In this document: piece after piece, positions 18,796-27,522 of the stretch
Position numbering within the stretch: position 1 is the first letter of the stretch
Layout: every line of letters starts with the position of its first letter
Source of the DNA: Chitinophagaceae bacterium BSSC1
GTDB lineage: Bacteria > Bacteroidota > Bacteroidia > Chitinophagales > Chitinophagaceae
Direction of reading: 5' to 3'
Length of the DNA: 64,000 nucleotides
NCBI GenBank assembly: GCA_002256435.1
Contig: NKJC01000001.1
Coordinates: 434,001-498,000, forward strand
Notes under the pieces: model-generated
What the model was told of the DNA's origin: nothing
The model's input: the letters and a program-made list of their open reading frames with translations, nothing else
Database searches by the model: none
Program-made: the position numbers and the translations under genes

Positions 18796-19110
18796 ATGAG
18801 CATTTTTAGCAGTTTATTTGGAATGGGTGTAAAAACCGAAGATTTGAAATCAATGGTTCAAAATGGAGCTTTGATTATTGACGTTCGTACACCTGATGAA
18901 TTCCGCTCGGGTCATATTCCCCAGTCTCAGAATATTCCATTGCAACAATTGGAACAAAAAGTAGCGAGCATTAAACAAAAGAACAAAGCAGTGATCACGG
19001 TTTGCCAAAGCGGTGCTAGAAGCGGCATGGCTACTACCATCTTAAAAAAAGCTGGTGTAGAAGTGGTGAATGGCGGTGGCTGGAGCTCTCTGCAAAACAA
19101 ACTCAGGTAA
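18796..19110 (+). CDS. Rhodanese-like domain protein
   Basis: A 104-residue single-domain rhodanese from the ATG at 18796; an upstream in-frame GTG at 18745 adds a non-conserved stretch and is not preferred. The motifs IDVRTPDEFRSGHIPQSQNIP and the active-site loop VCQSGARSG, with catalytic Cys, are complete. A 6-residue loop suits sulfur transfer (thiosulfate or persulfide). The next gene, a DUF2892 membrane protein, starts 2 bp after the stop. In E. coli YgaP these two domains are fused, so here they are probably a split membrane rhodanese. Confidence 0.9.
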   Translation: MSIFSSLFGMGVKTEDLKSMVQNGALIIDVRTPDEFRSGHIPQSQNIPLQQLEQKVASIKQKNKAVITVCQSGARSGMATTILKKAGVEVVNGGGWSSLQNKLR

Positions 19111-19112
19111 TC

Positions 19113-19307
19113 ATGACATGGATTAAAAAGCTGGATTGGGTCTTCCTAATCCGCTTCCTAATGGGACTACCATTTTTATACATGGCATATGTCTTTGATG
19201 ACTGGCTTCCGGCTATGTTTGGAATAGCCATCATCGCCACAGGCATCATAGCCGCTTTTACCAAAACGGGCTGTGGTTACGCTGGGGGTTGTGCACATAA
19301 ACCGTAA
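19113..19307 (+). CDS. Small DUF2892 (YgaP-like) membrane protein
   Basis: A 64-residue protein with two hydrophobic segments (FLIRFLMGLPFLYMAYVF and AMFGIAIIATGIIAAF) and a C-terminal Cys pair in TGCGYAGGCAH. The length and helix pair match DUF2892/YgaP membrane domains, which anchor or partner rhodaneses. It is translationally close to the rhodanese gene (2-bp gap). The two cysteines could accept sulfur or bind a metal; that is inference. Confidence 0.8.
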   Translation: MTWIKKLDWVFLIRFLMGLPFLYMAYVFDDWLPAMFGIAIIATGIIAAFTKTGCGYAGGCAHKP

Positions 19308-19422
19308 TGAGTTTATGTTCGCAATATGTGTAGGATTCGCAATGGATGCAGGACTGGCAAATCTCTCATAACCCGCAGGTGGAAACTAATGATTAACTTG
19401 CGCCTGGATTAAACCCATTTTC

Positions 19423-19887
19423 ATGCCTCAGAAGGATACCAAATCACCTTTTTATCTCTGGTCCGTTCTCAATAATAGATGCCCCCGTTGCAGGGAAGGC
19501 AAATTGTTCCAGCATAATAGCAGTTTTAACCTAAAGAAAAATGTGATCATGCATGAGCACTGCCAGTCTTGTGGTCAACCCACAGAGATTGAAGTGGGCT
19601 TCTACTATGGAACTGGTTATGTGAGTTATGCCCTTTCCGTTGCTTTTACCGTGAGCACTTTTGTGGCCTGGAAAGTATTGATAGGCATGAGTTTTGACAT
19701 TGATGACAACCGTATGTTTTATTGGTTGGGTGCCAACATCTTATTATTAGCCATTACACAACCCTTACAAATGCGCTTATCAAGAAGTCTATGGCTGAGT
19801 TGGTTTGTGAGCTATGAAAAAAACTGGAAGAATAAGCCCATTCCAAAACACGAAAGAATGATCCCGGAGCAACAACATAGTTTGTAA
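19423..19887 (+). CDS. DUF983 family membrane protein with N-terminal zinc-ribbon-like cysteines
   Basis: A 154-residue protein. Two Cys pairs (CPRCREGK and, ~30 residues on, CQSCGQ) form a likely zinc ribbon, followed by two or three membrane helices (YVSYALSVAFTVSTFVAWKV and WLGANILLLAITQPL). Gly-Phe-Tyr-Tyr-Gly before the first helix is typical of DUF983. The function of the family is not established; members are common near respiratory genes. It stands alone after a 115-bp gap and is followed by a strong terminator. Confidence 0.82.
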   Translation: MPQKDTKSPFYLWSVLNNRCPRCREGKLFQHNSSFNLKKNVIMHEHCQSCGQPTEIEVGFYYGTGYVSYALSVAFTVSTFVAWKVLIGMSFDIDDNRMFYWLGANILLLAITQPLQMRLSRSLWLSWFVSYEKNWKNKPIPKHERMIPEQQHSL

Positions 19888-19950
19888 ATCCCAAACTTAA
19901 GTAATCCCAATTATATCAAGTTATTTAGCATTGGAACATCTTATAAATAT

Positions 19951-19978
19951 AAAGGCCTCAACAATGTTGAGGCCTTTT
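19951..19978. terminator. Bidirectional intrinsic terminator
   Basis: AAAGGCCTCAAC (19951-19962) and GTTGAGGCCTTT (19966-19977) form a perfect 12-bp stem with a 3-nt loop and A/T ends on both sides. It separates the convergent DUF983 gene and the beta-helix lipoprotein gene. Confidence 0.92.
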
Positions 19979-20020
19979 GGTTATGTAACACTTCCCCCCC
20001 GGTCAGTGTAATAACAAATA

Positions 20021-21490
20021 TTATTGGTTGATAAACCTTGTCCAACCTTTCCACCAGAATGCATCTACACCAGCTGCATCACAAGCACCACGGAAAGTAA
20101 CAGCACGCAGACCTTGCAATTTGGTATCGGTAAAGCTAGCACCTACCAAGATAGGTTGGTAACCATTTGAACCACCAAAAGGCAAGAAGTCAGGAGCAGA
20201 ATAGTTAAATGGAGCAATCATTTTTGCATCGGTAACATTTGGCAAAACAGTATTTGACATATATGAAACACCATAGAAAGCTTTCACTGAATCAACGGTC
20301 CATTTGCTTGCATTTGCTGCAGAAGCAATAAAGTTAAATGAGGTTACATCGGTTCCTGTTAATGGTCCGCAACCAGCAATGGTATTGTTTTTGAATCTAG
20401 TTGTACTGTCTGTTACGTTTAATTCCATAACACGTCCATTTCTAGAGTCAATCAACAAACCTGAAGGCCAACCCAAGAAAATAGAGTTGAAAATAGAGAT
20501 CCCAGAGTTACGGCGAATCTGTGCAGCAGTCAAATAAAGACTATTACCATTGTTAGCCAATGTAGCACGTGGTCCAATTACAGTCATATTGCTAAATACC
20601 GCTTTAGTCTGTGGATTGTTGATAGAACCACTTGCATCGTTATCACTTTCAAAAGCCTCACTCCTAGAGATATCTGCAATGGTAGAATCGCGCAAAGCAA
20701 TACCAAATTGAACTTTACCGCTGTAGCCGTTATCAGTATCAAAATCGTCATCCTGAGTTTTGTAAGTAATTAAGTGACTGCAATTTACAGTACCACCAAA
20801 CCACTCAAACGCATCATCTTTTGCATAAGTAACCTGAACATAATCAATGATAGTTCCGCTACCTACAGCAGCCATGGTCAAACTATTGATTTCTTTATCT
20901 GGCTGATAAGCATATCCTGCATATTCAATACGCACATAACGTAAAATACCAGAGTTATCTGCATCGTTTGGAGTAGCTCCACCACCTGCAATACCATCGC
21001 CAAAGCTATTGTCAATACCACCTTCTACTTGGTAAGTTCCAGCACCACCGCCAGTACCTGTGAAAGTTGTGTTGATGCTTGCTTTACCGCAAAGTACAAT
21101 ACCACCCCAGTCTCCTGAACGTGGAACTGGTGAATTAGAAGTAAATACAATGGGATTCTCTTGAGTACCATCGGCAATCAATTTTGAACCACGCGTGATT
21201 ACCAAGGCAGCAACGTTAGCACCAATATAATCACCCTTTACAGTAACACCGGGCTGAATGGTCATCTTGGCGTTGTTCACCATATATACAATACCACTTA
21301 ATACATAGTTATTTCCTACGGTTAAAACGGTATCCTTGTCAATTCTTCCCTTCAGGATAATTGTTTGACCAGTTGGATTGGTAGTTGGAGGAGTCACAAC
21401 TGTGGTTGTTCCACCATCCATTTCAATTTTCCTACAGCTGGTAATCATTAATCCTGCCAAAGCAGCTACCAGTACAATTGATTGTTTCAT
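20021..21490 (-). CDS. Secreted lipoprotein with predicted right-handed beta-helix, partner of TonB receptor
   Basis: 489 residues from ATG 21490, chosen because it gives a clean lipoprotein signal with lipobox MITSC (Cys19). The frame is open to 21562 but the extra part would overlap the receptor gene. After a Thr/Pro linker, the sequence has recurring short strands such as MTIQPGVTVKGD, LIADGTQENPIVFTS, WGGIVLCGKASIN and LRYVRIEYAG, the pattern of a parallel beta-helix. It lies 31 bp downstream of the TonB-dependent receptor, suggesting a surface-exposed accessory protein for the same substrate. It is not a SusD homologue by sequence. Confidence 0.8.
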   Translation of the reverse strand: MKQSIVLVAALAGLMITSCRKIEMDGGTTTVVTPPTTNPTGQTIILKGRIDKDTVLTVGNNYVLSGIVYMVNNAKMTIQPGVTVKGDYIGANVAALVITRGSKLIADGTQENPIVFTSNSPVPRSGDWGGIVLCGKASINTTFTGTGGGAGTYQVEGGIDNSFGDGIAGGGATPNDADNSGILRYVRIEYAGYAYQPDKEINSLTMAAVGSGTIIDYVQVTYAKDDAFEWFGGTVNCSHLITYKTQDDDFDTDNGYSGKVQFGIALRDSTIADISRSEAFESDNDASGSINNPQTKAVFSNMTVIGPRATLANNGNSLYLTAAQIRRNSGISIFNSIFLGWPSGLLIDSRNGRVMELNVTDSTTRFKNNTIAGCGPLTGTDVTSFNFIASAANASKWTVDSVKAFYGVSYMSNTVLPNVTDAKMIAPFNYSAPDFLPFGGSNGYQPILVGASFTDTKLQGLRAVTFRGACDAAGVDAFWWKGWTRFINQ

Positions 21491-21521
21491 TATATATTTT
21501 TTAGCTTTTTTAATAATTAGG

Positions 21522-24335
21522 TTATAAACTATATCCGAAGCTGACACTAATGGTTGTACCATATTGTCTGCTCAATCTGAATGGATCCTTTGAACTGTCT
21601 AGGTTGGTATTACCATCGGGGTTCTGATAGAAATACAAAGTCTTATTCAAGATGTCTTGAACATTTAAACGGAACTCCGCTTTTTTGTTGGCTAACTTTT
21701 TGGTTAACTGAAAGTCAAAAACGGGTCTGGAAGATTCATAAATATCTGGCTGATCAAGGCTTCCCACAAAAGTGACACGTTTACCTATTTGGTTATACAA
21801 GAAGGTTGCAGTGAGTCCTGCTTTTTCAAGATCATACATCAAAGACATATTGATCAGGTAGGGCGATTGTCCTTGCAATGGTCTATCCAATGCCAGATTA
21901 GGGTCTTTTACTCTACTATAGATATAAGAACCGTTTGCTTGGAATGTGAAGTTTTTTAAAGCATTTGAAAAATCTAGTTTCTTTCTAAATTCTAATTCTA
22001 ACCCATAAGCATCGGCACTTTCAGGATTTGCAAAATTGAACACAGATGATCCACCCGCACCAAAATTGTAAATCATTTCAATGGGGTTCTGAAAATGTTT
22101 GTAGAATACACCTGCAGTAAATACTTCACCTGCTTTAGGATACAATTCATATCTCAAATCCAAATTGGTAATCTTGGTTCTCTGCAAGGTTGGCAAACCT
22201 TGTACAGCAGCATTCAATTCAAAATCATAGTATTGAAAAGTAGAGAGCTCTCTAAACTCTGGTCTTACTACTGTTTGTGAAGCAGACAAACGCAGGTTGG
22301 TTTGTTGGTTCAATTTAAAAGTAGCATTCATACCAGGTAAAAAGTCCCTTACTTGGGTATAATTATGTCTTGGGTCGGTTGTTTTAACGGCTCCAACCAA
22401 TTGATCATAATCTTCCATTCTCAAACCCCAGATCACGCGTAGGTCTTGACCAAATTGATTATCAAATTGCACATAAGCTGCATTGAGAATGGTATTTGCC
22501 ATATACCTATATAGATTACCTTTAATAGCGTCAAAAGCTAGTAAATTGCTGGTAGTAGAACCATCTCCAAAATTGGCTGGATTGAATACAGTTTCAGGTC
22601 CTTGTAAACGAAGCGCAGCATTGTCTCTTGGCAAATAGATAGAGAATGGTTTTGCATCAAACAAACGGTCTTTCACTTGCATCATATATCCACCCTTCAC
22701 TGTTTGATTAAAGCCAAGTGCTTTAAAAGTATATGCCAAATCAACACCACCAGAATAAATATAATCGCTCAGGTTTTGATAAAAGCGGTTACCACTTTTT
22801 TGAGACAATACATTAGACATGAGCAATGTGTAAGGATTGCTTGCTGCTGAATTGTTCTTTAAATAATATAACCTACGTTGATCAGGAATATAGCCATCCA
22901 ATAAAGTGAAAGAACCATACCATTTCAACTTTAATTTGTTGGGCAAAATATTATGTTCCCCACTTATTTGGTTATTCCAAAAGGTATTTTGTTTGAAAGC
23001 CAATTCATAACCCTTGGTGCTATCCAAGAAAGTATTACCATTTCCTTCCACACCTGTTCTTAAAGTAGTATAGTCAGTAGCGTTAATATTGAATAAGGTT
23101 TTGAAAGAGACTTTGTTGTTATTGTCAAATTGGAATGCCAAGTTGCCTAATGCGCCCCAAAGGACATCGGTACTATACCTATCATCATGGAATGAAAAAT
23201 CAGGTGTAAATGTTCCGTTACCAATAAAGTTGAATCCACTATTGGTTCCTTTTAAAAGCTTGGCAGATTTATTATATGTTAGACCAAAAATACCACCCAA
23301 CTTACCAGACTTACCTGTGTTCTTGGTAAATCCGCCACTCATTTGCATTTGACCATTGAATCTGCTCAACCCATTGTCAGCATAAGTATCCCAATTGTTG
23401 CCAAATTGCTTTCCCATGGCGGTTTTTTCTCCGCTACTCAATGCGTCAAAAGCACTTTTGGTGGTATATGACCCTGGCAAAGACCTTGTTCCATCATCAA
23501 TACCCAACCAATCTGTTTTTCCACCTTTGTACATGTGAAAATCTGTACTAACAGTTTGAACGTTTAAGCCAGTTCCCACTTGCAGATTAAAGAAATTCTT
23601 AGAAGGTATATCTCTTGTATTAACTTGAATTAAACCACCAGCCCATTCACCTGGCAATTCTGGTACAAATGCTTTATTTATAATGATATTATCAATCATG
23701 TTAGAAGGAATCAAATCAAAAGAGAAAGCCTTTCTATCTGGCTCCGTACTACCCAATTGTACTCCATTCAACATAGCCAGATTATATCGCTCAGCCAATC
23801 CTCTAACAATAAGAAATTTACCATCTTGAATACTGGCTCCTGGTGTACGTTTCAAAACCTCACCTGTGTTTTTATCCGGTGACCTTCTAATAGCTTCCGC
23901 AGATATTACGGATGCAACGGTATTGGTATTTTTTTGATAAGAGATTAAAGCATTTACAGTTTCACCTTTAGCAGTCCCCCCCCTTGCAGAACTTTTTACG
24001 GTTACGGCTTCTAATTCCTTACCCGCTTCAGTCATCAATACATTGATAAATTCTTCTCCTCCAGCTTTTGCAGCTGAAATATCATTGACCGTTTTGTCTT
24101 TGTATCCTATATAAGACAATACAATATTGAATTTTTTCCCTGCGTCTACCGCAATGGAAAATCTACCTTCTACATCTGATTTTGTGGCTCCATTAATATC
24201 ACCTGTAATTTTGATGGTCACCCCTGCCAAACCCTCGTTTTTTGAATTGGTCACTTTACCTGAAACCCTGGACTTTTGGGCAAATCCACTTACTGCTACA
24301 AAAAGAAAAAACACTACTGCTACAAATTGCTTCAC
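21522..24335 (-). CDS. TonB-dependent receptor with CarboxypepD-regulatory N-domain
   Basis: A 937-residue outer-membrane receptor. The GTG at 24335 is the start; the next residues (KQFVAVVFFLFVAVSGFAQ) are a signal peptide. Residues ~22-110 are a carboxypeptidase-regulatory-like domain (VSGKVTNSKNEGLAGVTIKI). The plug domain follows (VISAEAIRRSPDKNTGEVLKRTPG ... LIVRGLAERYN), then a 22-strand-type barrel ending in an aromatic strand (TTISVSFGYSL). It imports a substrate too large for porins using TonB energy. The promoter region carries Pho-box-like repeats, so the cargo may be phosphorus-related, but this is inference. It is co-transcribed with the beta-helix lipoprotein. Confidence 0.92.
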   Translation of the reverse strand: MKQFVAVVFFLFVAVSGFAQKSRVSGKVTNSKNEGLAGVTIKITGDINGATKSDVEGRFSIAVDAGKKFNIVLSYIGYKDKTVNDISAAKAGGEEFINVLMTEAGKELEAVTVKSSARGGTAKGETVNALISYQKNTNTVASVISAEAIRRSPDKNTGEVLKRTPGASIQDGKFLIVRGLAERYNLAMLNGVQLGSTEPDRKAFSFDLIPSNMIDNIIINKAFVPELPGEWAGGLIQVNTRDIPSKNFFNLQVGTGLNVQTVSTDFHMYKGGKTDWLGIDDGTRSLPGSYTTKSAFDALSSGEKTAMGKQFGNNWDTYADNGLSRFNGQMQMSGGFTKNTGKSGKLGGIFGLTYNKSAKLLKGTNSGFNFIGNGTFTPDFSFHDDRYSTDVLWGALGNLAFQFDNNNKVSFKTLFNINATDYTTLRTGVEGNGNTFLDSTKGYELAFKQNTFWNNQISGEHNILPNKLKLKWYGSFTLLDGYIPDQRRLYYLKNNSAASNPYTLLMSNVLSQKSGNRFYQNLSDYIYSGGVDLAYTFKALGFNQTVKGGYMMQVKDRLFDAKPFSIYLPRDNAALRLQGPETVFNPANFGDGSTTSNLLAFDAIKGNLYRYMANTILNAAYVQFDNQFGQDLRVIWGLRMEDYDQLVGAVKTTDPRHNYTQVRDFLPGMNATFKLNQQTNLRLSASQTVVRPEFRELSTFQYYDFELNAAVQGLPTLQRTKITNLDLRYELYPKAGEVFTAGVFYKHFQNPIEMIYNFGAGGSSVFNFANPESADAYGLELEFRKKLDFSNALKNFTFQANGSYIYSRVKDPNLALDRPLQGQSPYLINMSLMYDLEKAGLTATFLYNQIGKRVTFVGSLDQPDIYESSRPVFDFQLTKKLANKKAEFRLNVQDILNKTLYFYQNPDGNTNLDSSKDPFRLSRQYGTTISVSFGYSL

Positions 24336-24355
24336 TGGGTATTTATTTAATGTGG

Positions 24356-24400
24356 CAAAACTACCCGGGCTATGTTACCGAATTGTTACGCCAATGTTAC
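24356..24400 (-). promoter_or_regulatory. Promoter of the TonB receptor with three 11-bp-phased direct repeats (Pho-box-like)
   Basis: On the minus strand TAGTTTTG (24363-24356) matches the TAnnTTTG -7 box. Just upstream, TGTTAC occurs three times on the plus strand at 24373, 24384 and 24395, exactly 11 bp apart, with 9 bp between the nearest repeat and the -7 box. No TTG -33 element is present at the usual place. Direct hexamer repeats at 11 bp replacing the -35 region are the architecture of PhoB/PhoP-activated promoters. Confidence 0.6.
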
Positions 24401-24456
24401 CTAAGCATGAATTATGTGAAATGAAATAGCACTATATTTATTTAGATTTTGATTTT

Positions 24457-25167
24457 ATGATGGACACTCATTTACACCACGACCACGTAGAAAAACACTT
24501 AAAAAGCTCTGAAACCATCACGGATATTGTGATTGGCATGTCTGATGGACTTACTGTTCCCTTTGCCTTAGCAGCGGGTCTTAGTGGTGCAGTAAAAGAC
24601 GTACACTTAATTGTCATTGCTGGGATAGCTGAAATAGCTGCGGGTTCCATTGCCATGGGTCTTGGGGGCTATTTGGCAGGCAAAACAGAACAGGAGCACT
24701 ATGCTAGTGAGTTAAAGAGGGAATATGATGAAATAGAAGAATTGCCTCATGTTGAAAGAGAAGAAGTACGTGTCTTTTTTGAAGGATTGGGTTTGAGCCG
24801 GCATTTACAAGAAGAAGCAACGGAGGAATTGATCAAGGATAAAGATCGTTGGGCCGATTTTATGATGAAGTATGAATTAGGATTGGAAGAGCCGGATCCC
24901 AAACGTGCTCGTAAAAGTGCTTTTAATATTGGCGCCTCCTATATTGTGGGTGGTATGATCCCTCTAAGCCCTTACTTTTTTGTAGAAGATGGCATTACAG
25001 GTTTAAAATATTCTGCTATTGTAACCCTTGCCTGTTTGTTTGTATTTGGGTTCTTCAAAAGCAAACTTACTGGCACTCCCCCTCTAAAAGGTGCTCTAAA
25101 GGTAGCCATCATTGGTGCTTTGGCAGCTGGATGCGCTTTTGGCATTGCCAAGTTAATAGAAGGTTAA
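24457..25167 (+). CDS. VIT/CCC1-family iron or manganese transporter
   Basis: A 236-residue membrane protein with an N-terminal His-rich leader (HLHHDHVEKH). The first helix is the family signature SETITDIVIGMSDGLTVPFALAAGLSGAV. A cytoplasmic acidic/Glu-rich domain (residues ~75-140: EQEHYASELKREYDEIEELPH) follows, then three further helices including ASYIVGGMIPLSPYFF. VIT-type proteins move Fe(II)/Mn(II) out of the cytoplasm. The Glu-rich domain with His/Met is the metal-binding domain of plant and bacterial members. It is divergent from the TonB receptor, sharing the 121-bp intergenic region. Confidence 0.9.
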   Translation: MMDTHLHHDHVEKHLKSSETITDIVIGMSDGLTVPFALAAGLSGAVKDVHLIVIAGIAEIAAGSIAMGLGGYLAGKTEQEHYASELKREYDEIEELPHVEREEVRVFFEGLGLSRHLQEEATEELIKDKDRWADFMMKYELGLEEPDPKRARKSAFNIGASYIVGGMIPLSPYFFVEDGITGLKYSAIVTLACLFVFGFFKSKLTGTPPLKGALKVAIIGALAAGCAFGIAKLIEG

Positions 25168-25279
25168 TTGGATTACCTCCCCTATTAGTTAAGGGGTAAA
25201 AAAAGCCTAATTACCGATTGCGTAAGTAGACTATTACTGATTACCCTACATTCGTTTTAAGCAAATTCAAATAAGTAAG

Positions 25280-26791
25280 ATGAAAAAAATCCTAGCCGCA
25301 TTCCTGGGTTTGGCAATATTGGTAGCCAGCTCTGCTAAAACTTCTGAAGGACCCGTAAAAAACAAAAAACTAGGTTCCTTCTTAGTGTCTAATTATGAAA
25401 ATGTCTTGGGCACTTCTATGGAATTAAAAGTACTGACTGGTTCCGAACAAAAAGCAGCTATTGCAGAATCTGCTGCCCTTGCAGAAATTTCCAGACTCAG
25501 TAAGATCTTAAGTGGTTATGACAAGTCTTCTGAGTTTAGCAAATGGATGCAGACCAGCAACCAAGCTATTCCAGTGAGCAAGGATTTGTTTCAGGTTTTG
25601 TCTTTATATGACCAATGGCGTAATCAAACCAATGGCGCTTTAAACGCATCAGCTGAAGCCATTAATCAAGTTTGGAAAGCGGCAGCAAGTAGTTCCGTAG
25701 TTCCTAGTGCAACTGAATTGCAAAATGCAGTATCCATTGCCAATCAGCAACACTGGGCATTAGATGCAACCAAACAAACTGCAACACATTTAAGCAATAG
25801 TGCCTTAAAATTCAATTCTTTTACCAAGAGCTATATTATTGAAGCTGCTGCAAACGCTGCTATGAAAGCCGCAGCGGTAGAAGGTTTAATTTTAAATATT
25901 GGTGGAGATATAGTCATTAAAGGAAATGTTGTAGAAGCTGTACGCATTAGCCATCCAAGTTCAGATGCAGAAAATGCAAAGCCAATGGCAACTATTCAAG
26001 TTGGTTCAGGAGCTATTGCCACCAGCGGAAATTATAGAAGAGGAGAAATGATTAATGGCCAATGGTATTCTCATATTGTGGATCCCAGAAATGGTCAACC
26101 TGCAAATGGCATTTTGAGTGCCACTGTTCTTGCGCCTAACGCAACTGATGCAGGTGCTTTGGCAACGGCCTTCAATGTATTAACACCAACAGAATCTATG
26201 GCCCTTGCTGCAGGTTTACCTGGAGTTGAATATTTGATCCTGACCAGAGACGGACAAAAATTTGAAAGTGCTCATTGGAAAGATATGCTAATAGCTTCTG
26301 AAAATAATGAGTCTGCCAACACAGAAAAGGAATGGAAAAATGAAGTGGTGATCAACTTAGAATTAATGCAACAAGCGGGTTTTGCCAAAAGGCCTTTTGC
26401 AGCCATTTGGGTAGAAGACGCTGACAAAAAAACGGTAAAGACAATTGCGCTATGGTATAACAAACCCAGATGGGTGCCAGATATGCGAGAGTGGTATAGA
26501 AAAAATGGCGAGACCATGAAAGCCAATCCAACTAGCTTTAGTTCTATAACCAGTGCTACAAGGTCTCCAGGTAAATACAGCATGAAATGGGATGGCAAGG
26601 ACGATGCTGGCACAGTTCTTCCTGCAGGAACTTATACCATCTATATGGAAGTAGTTAGGGAACATGGCGGTTACGATTTGTTGCACCAAGAAGTGGAATG
26701 CAAGAAGAAAGACCAAAGTTTCACTTTGCAAGGTGGAAGAGAAGTTAGCAGTGCTGTAATTGAATACAAGAAAAAATCATCTGACAATTAG
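25280..26791 (+). CDS. ApbE-type flavin transferase fused to DUF2271
   Basis: A 503-residue exported protein with an N-terminal signal. Residues ~30-330 resemble ApbE (FAD:protein FMN transferase): LILNIGGDIVIKG, then IATSGNYRRGEM, SHIVDPRNGQPA and VLAPNATDAGALATAFNV. The C-terminal ~170 residues are DUF2271 (AAIWVEDADKKTVKTIALWYNKPRW, then a FlgD-like WDGKDDAGTVLPAGTYTIY). ApbE links FMN to periplasmic electron-transfer proteins. The following PepSY membrane gene is separated by 4 bp, suggesting a periplasmic redox or iron-reduction unit next to a metal transporter. No FMN-acceptor protein is visible here. Confidence 0.85.
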   Translation: MKKILAAFLGLAILVASSAKTSEGPVKNKKLGSFLVSNYENVLGTSMELKVLTGSEQKAAIAESAALAEISRLSKILSGYDKSSEFSKWMQTSNQAIPVSKDLFQVLSLYDQWRNQTNGALNASAEAINQVWKAAASSSVVPSATELQNAVSIANQQHWALDATKQTATHLSNSALKFNSFTKSYIIEAAANAAMKAAAVEGLILNIGGDIVIKGNVVEAVRISHPSSDAENAKPMATIQVGSGAIATSGNYRRGEMINGQWYSHIVDPRNGQPANGILSATVLAPNATDAGALATAFNVLTPTESMALAAGLPGVEYLILTRDGQKFESAHWKDMLIASENNESANTEKEWKNEVVINLELMQQAGFAKRPFAAIWVEDADKKTVKTIALWYNKPRWVPDMREWYRKNGETMKANPTSFSSITSATRSPGKYSMKWDGKDDAGTVLPAGTYTIYMEVVREHGGYDLLHQEVECKKKDQSFTLQGGREVSSAVIEYKKKSSDN

Positions 26792-26795
26792 TATC

Positions 26796-27422
26796 GTGAG
26801 TAATAGTATTCCTAAAAAAAGCCCAACGGGTATTAAACTCAAAAGAAAATTTGCCGAAGCATCTAGGTGGTTGCATATCTATGTATCCATGATCAGCTTT
26901 GCCATTGTCTTATTCTTTTCCGTAACAGGTATCACATTGAACCACCCCGACTATTTTGCGGGAGAAATGAAAGAGACCCATGAAAAGGGTCAGATGAATA
27001 CAGCATGGGTAAAAGTGGCGGACACGGTAAAAATTGCCAAATTAGAAATGGTAGAATTACTGCGCAAGCAGTATGGCATTAAAGCACCTGTTACAGAATT
27101 CAGAATAGAAGAACAACAATGCGCCATTTCTTTTAGAGGCCCTGGCTATGCTGCTGATGCTTTTGTTAGCAGAGAAGATGGCAGTTATGAAATTACTTTA
27201 TTAAAAGCTGGCGCGATAGGCATTTTGAATGACTTGCACAAAGGAAGAGATTCGGGTGCTAAATGGGCTATCTTAATAGATGTATCTGCCATTTTAATGA
27301 TCATCATTTCATTAACTGGCATTATTCTATTACTCTATATTAAACGCAAACGCATTAGTGGCATTGTTTGGGCCTTGATTGGTCTTGTACTAGCTTACTT
27401 AGTTTACAAGCTCTGGGTTTAA
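26796..27422 (+). CDS. PepSY-associated membrane protein
   Basis: About 208 residues from a GTG at 26796, chosen because an upstream TTG at 26760 would overlap the ApbE gene by 32 bp. N-terminal basic stretch, then helix LHIYVSMISFAIVLFFSVTGITLNH, the classic PepSY_TM opening. A soluble PepSY-like region and two C-terminal helices (ILIDVSAILMIIISLTGIILLLYI, IVWALIGLVLAYLVYKLWV) follow. Such proteins occur with periplasmic flavoproteins and siderophore or heme reductases. Terminator-like palindrome 27451-27474 follows. Confidence 0.85.
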   Translation: MSNSIPKKSPTGIKLKRKFAEASRWLHIYVSMISFAIVLFFSVTGITLNHPDYFAGEMKETHEKGQMNTAWVKVADTVKIAKLEMVELLRKQYGIKAPVTEFRIEEQQCAISFRGPGYAADAFVSREDGSYEITLLKAGAIGILNDLHKGRDSGAKWAILIDVSAILMIIISLTGIILLLYIKRKRISGIVWALIGLVLAYLVYKLWV

Positions 27423-27450
27423 TTCAAATTTTTATATTATTAGCTTTATC

Positions 27451-27474
27451 AAAATACCCGCTAGCGGGTATTTT
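27451..27474. terminator. Hairpin AAAATACCCG-CTAG-CGGGTATTTT, terminator and possible operator
   Basis: Perfect 10-bp arms with a 4-nt loop, A-run before and TTTTGCTTTT after, so it can terminate transcription in either direction. Its core ATACCC-N6-GGGTAT (27454-27471) is shared with palindromes at 35726-35747 and 36851-36880, and it lies 52 bp before the start of the next gene. Confidence 0.8.
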
Positions 27475-27522
27475 GCTTTTAGGGACTGGGCTTACTTTCA
27501 TTGGATTAAAAAACTGATCAAA

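Noticed and set aside
25176..25200. CCCCT/AGGGG hairpin after the VIT gene considered as a terminator
   Set aside because: The stem is only five pairs and A-rich rather than T-rich sequence follows on the plus strand.
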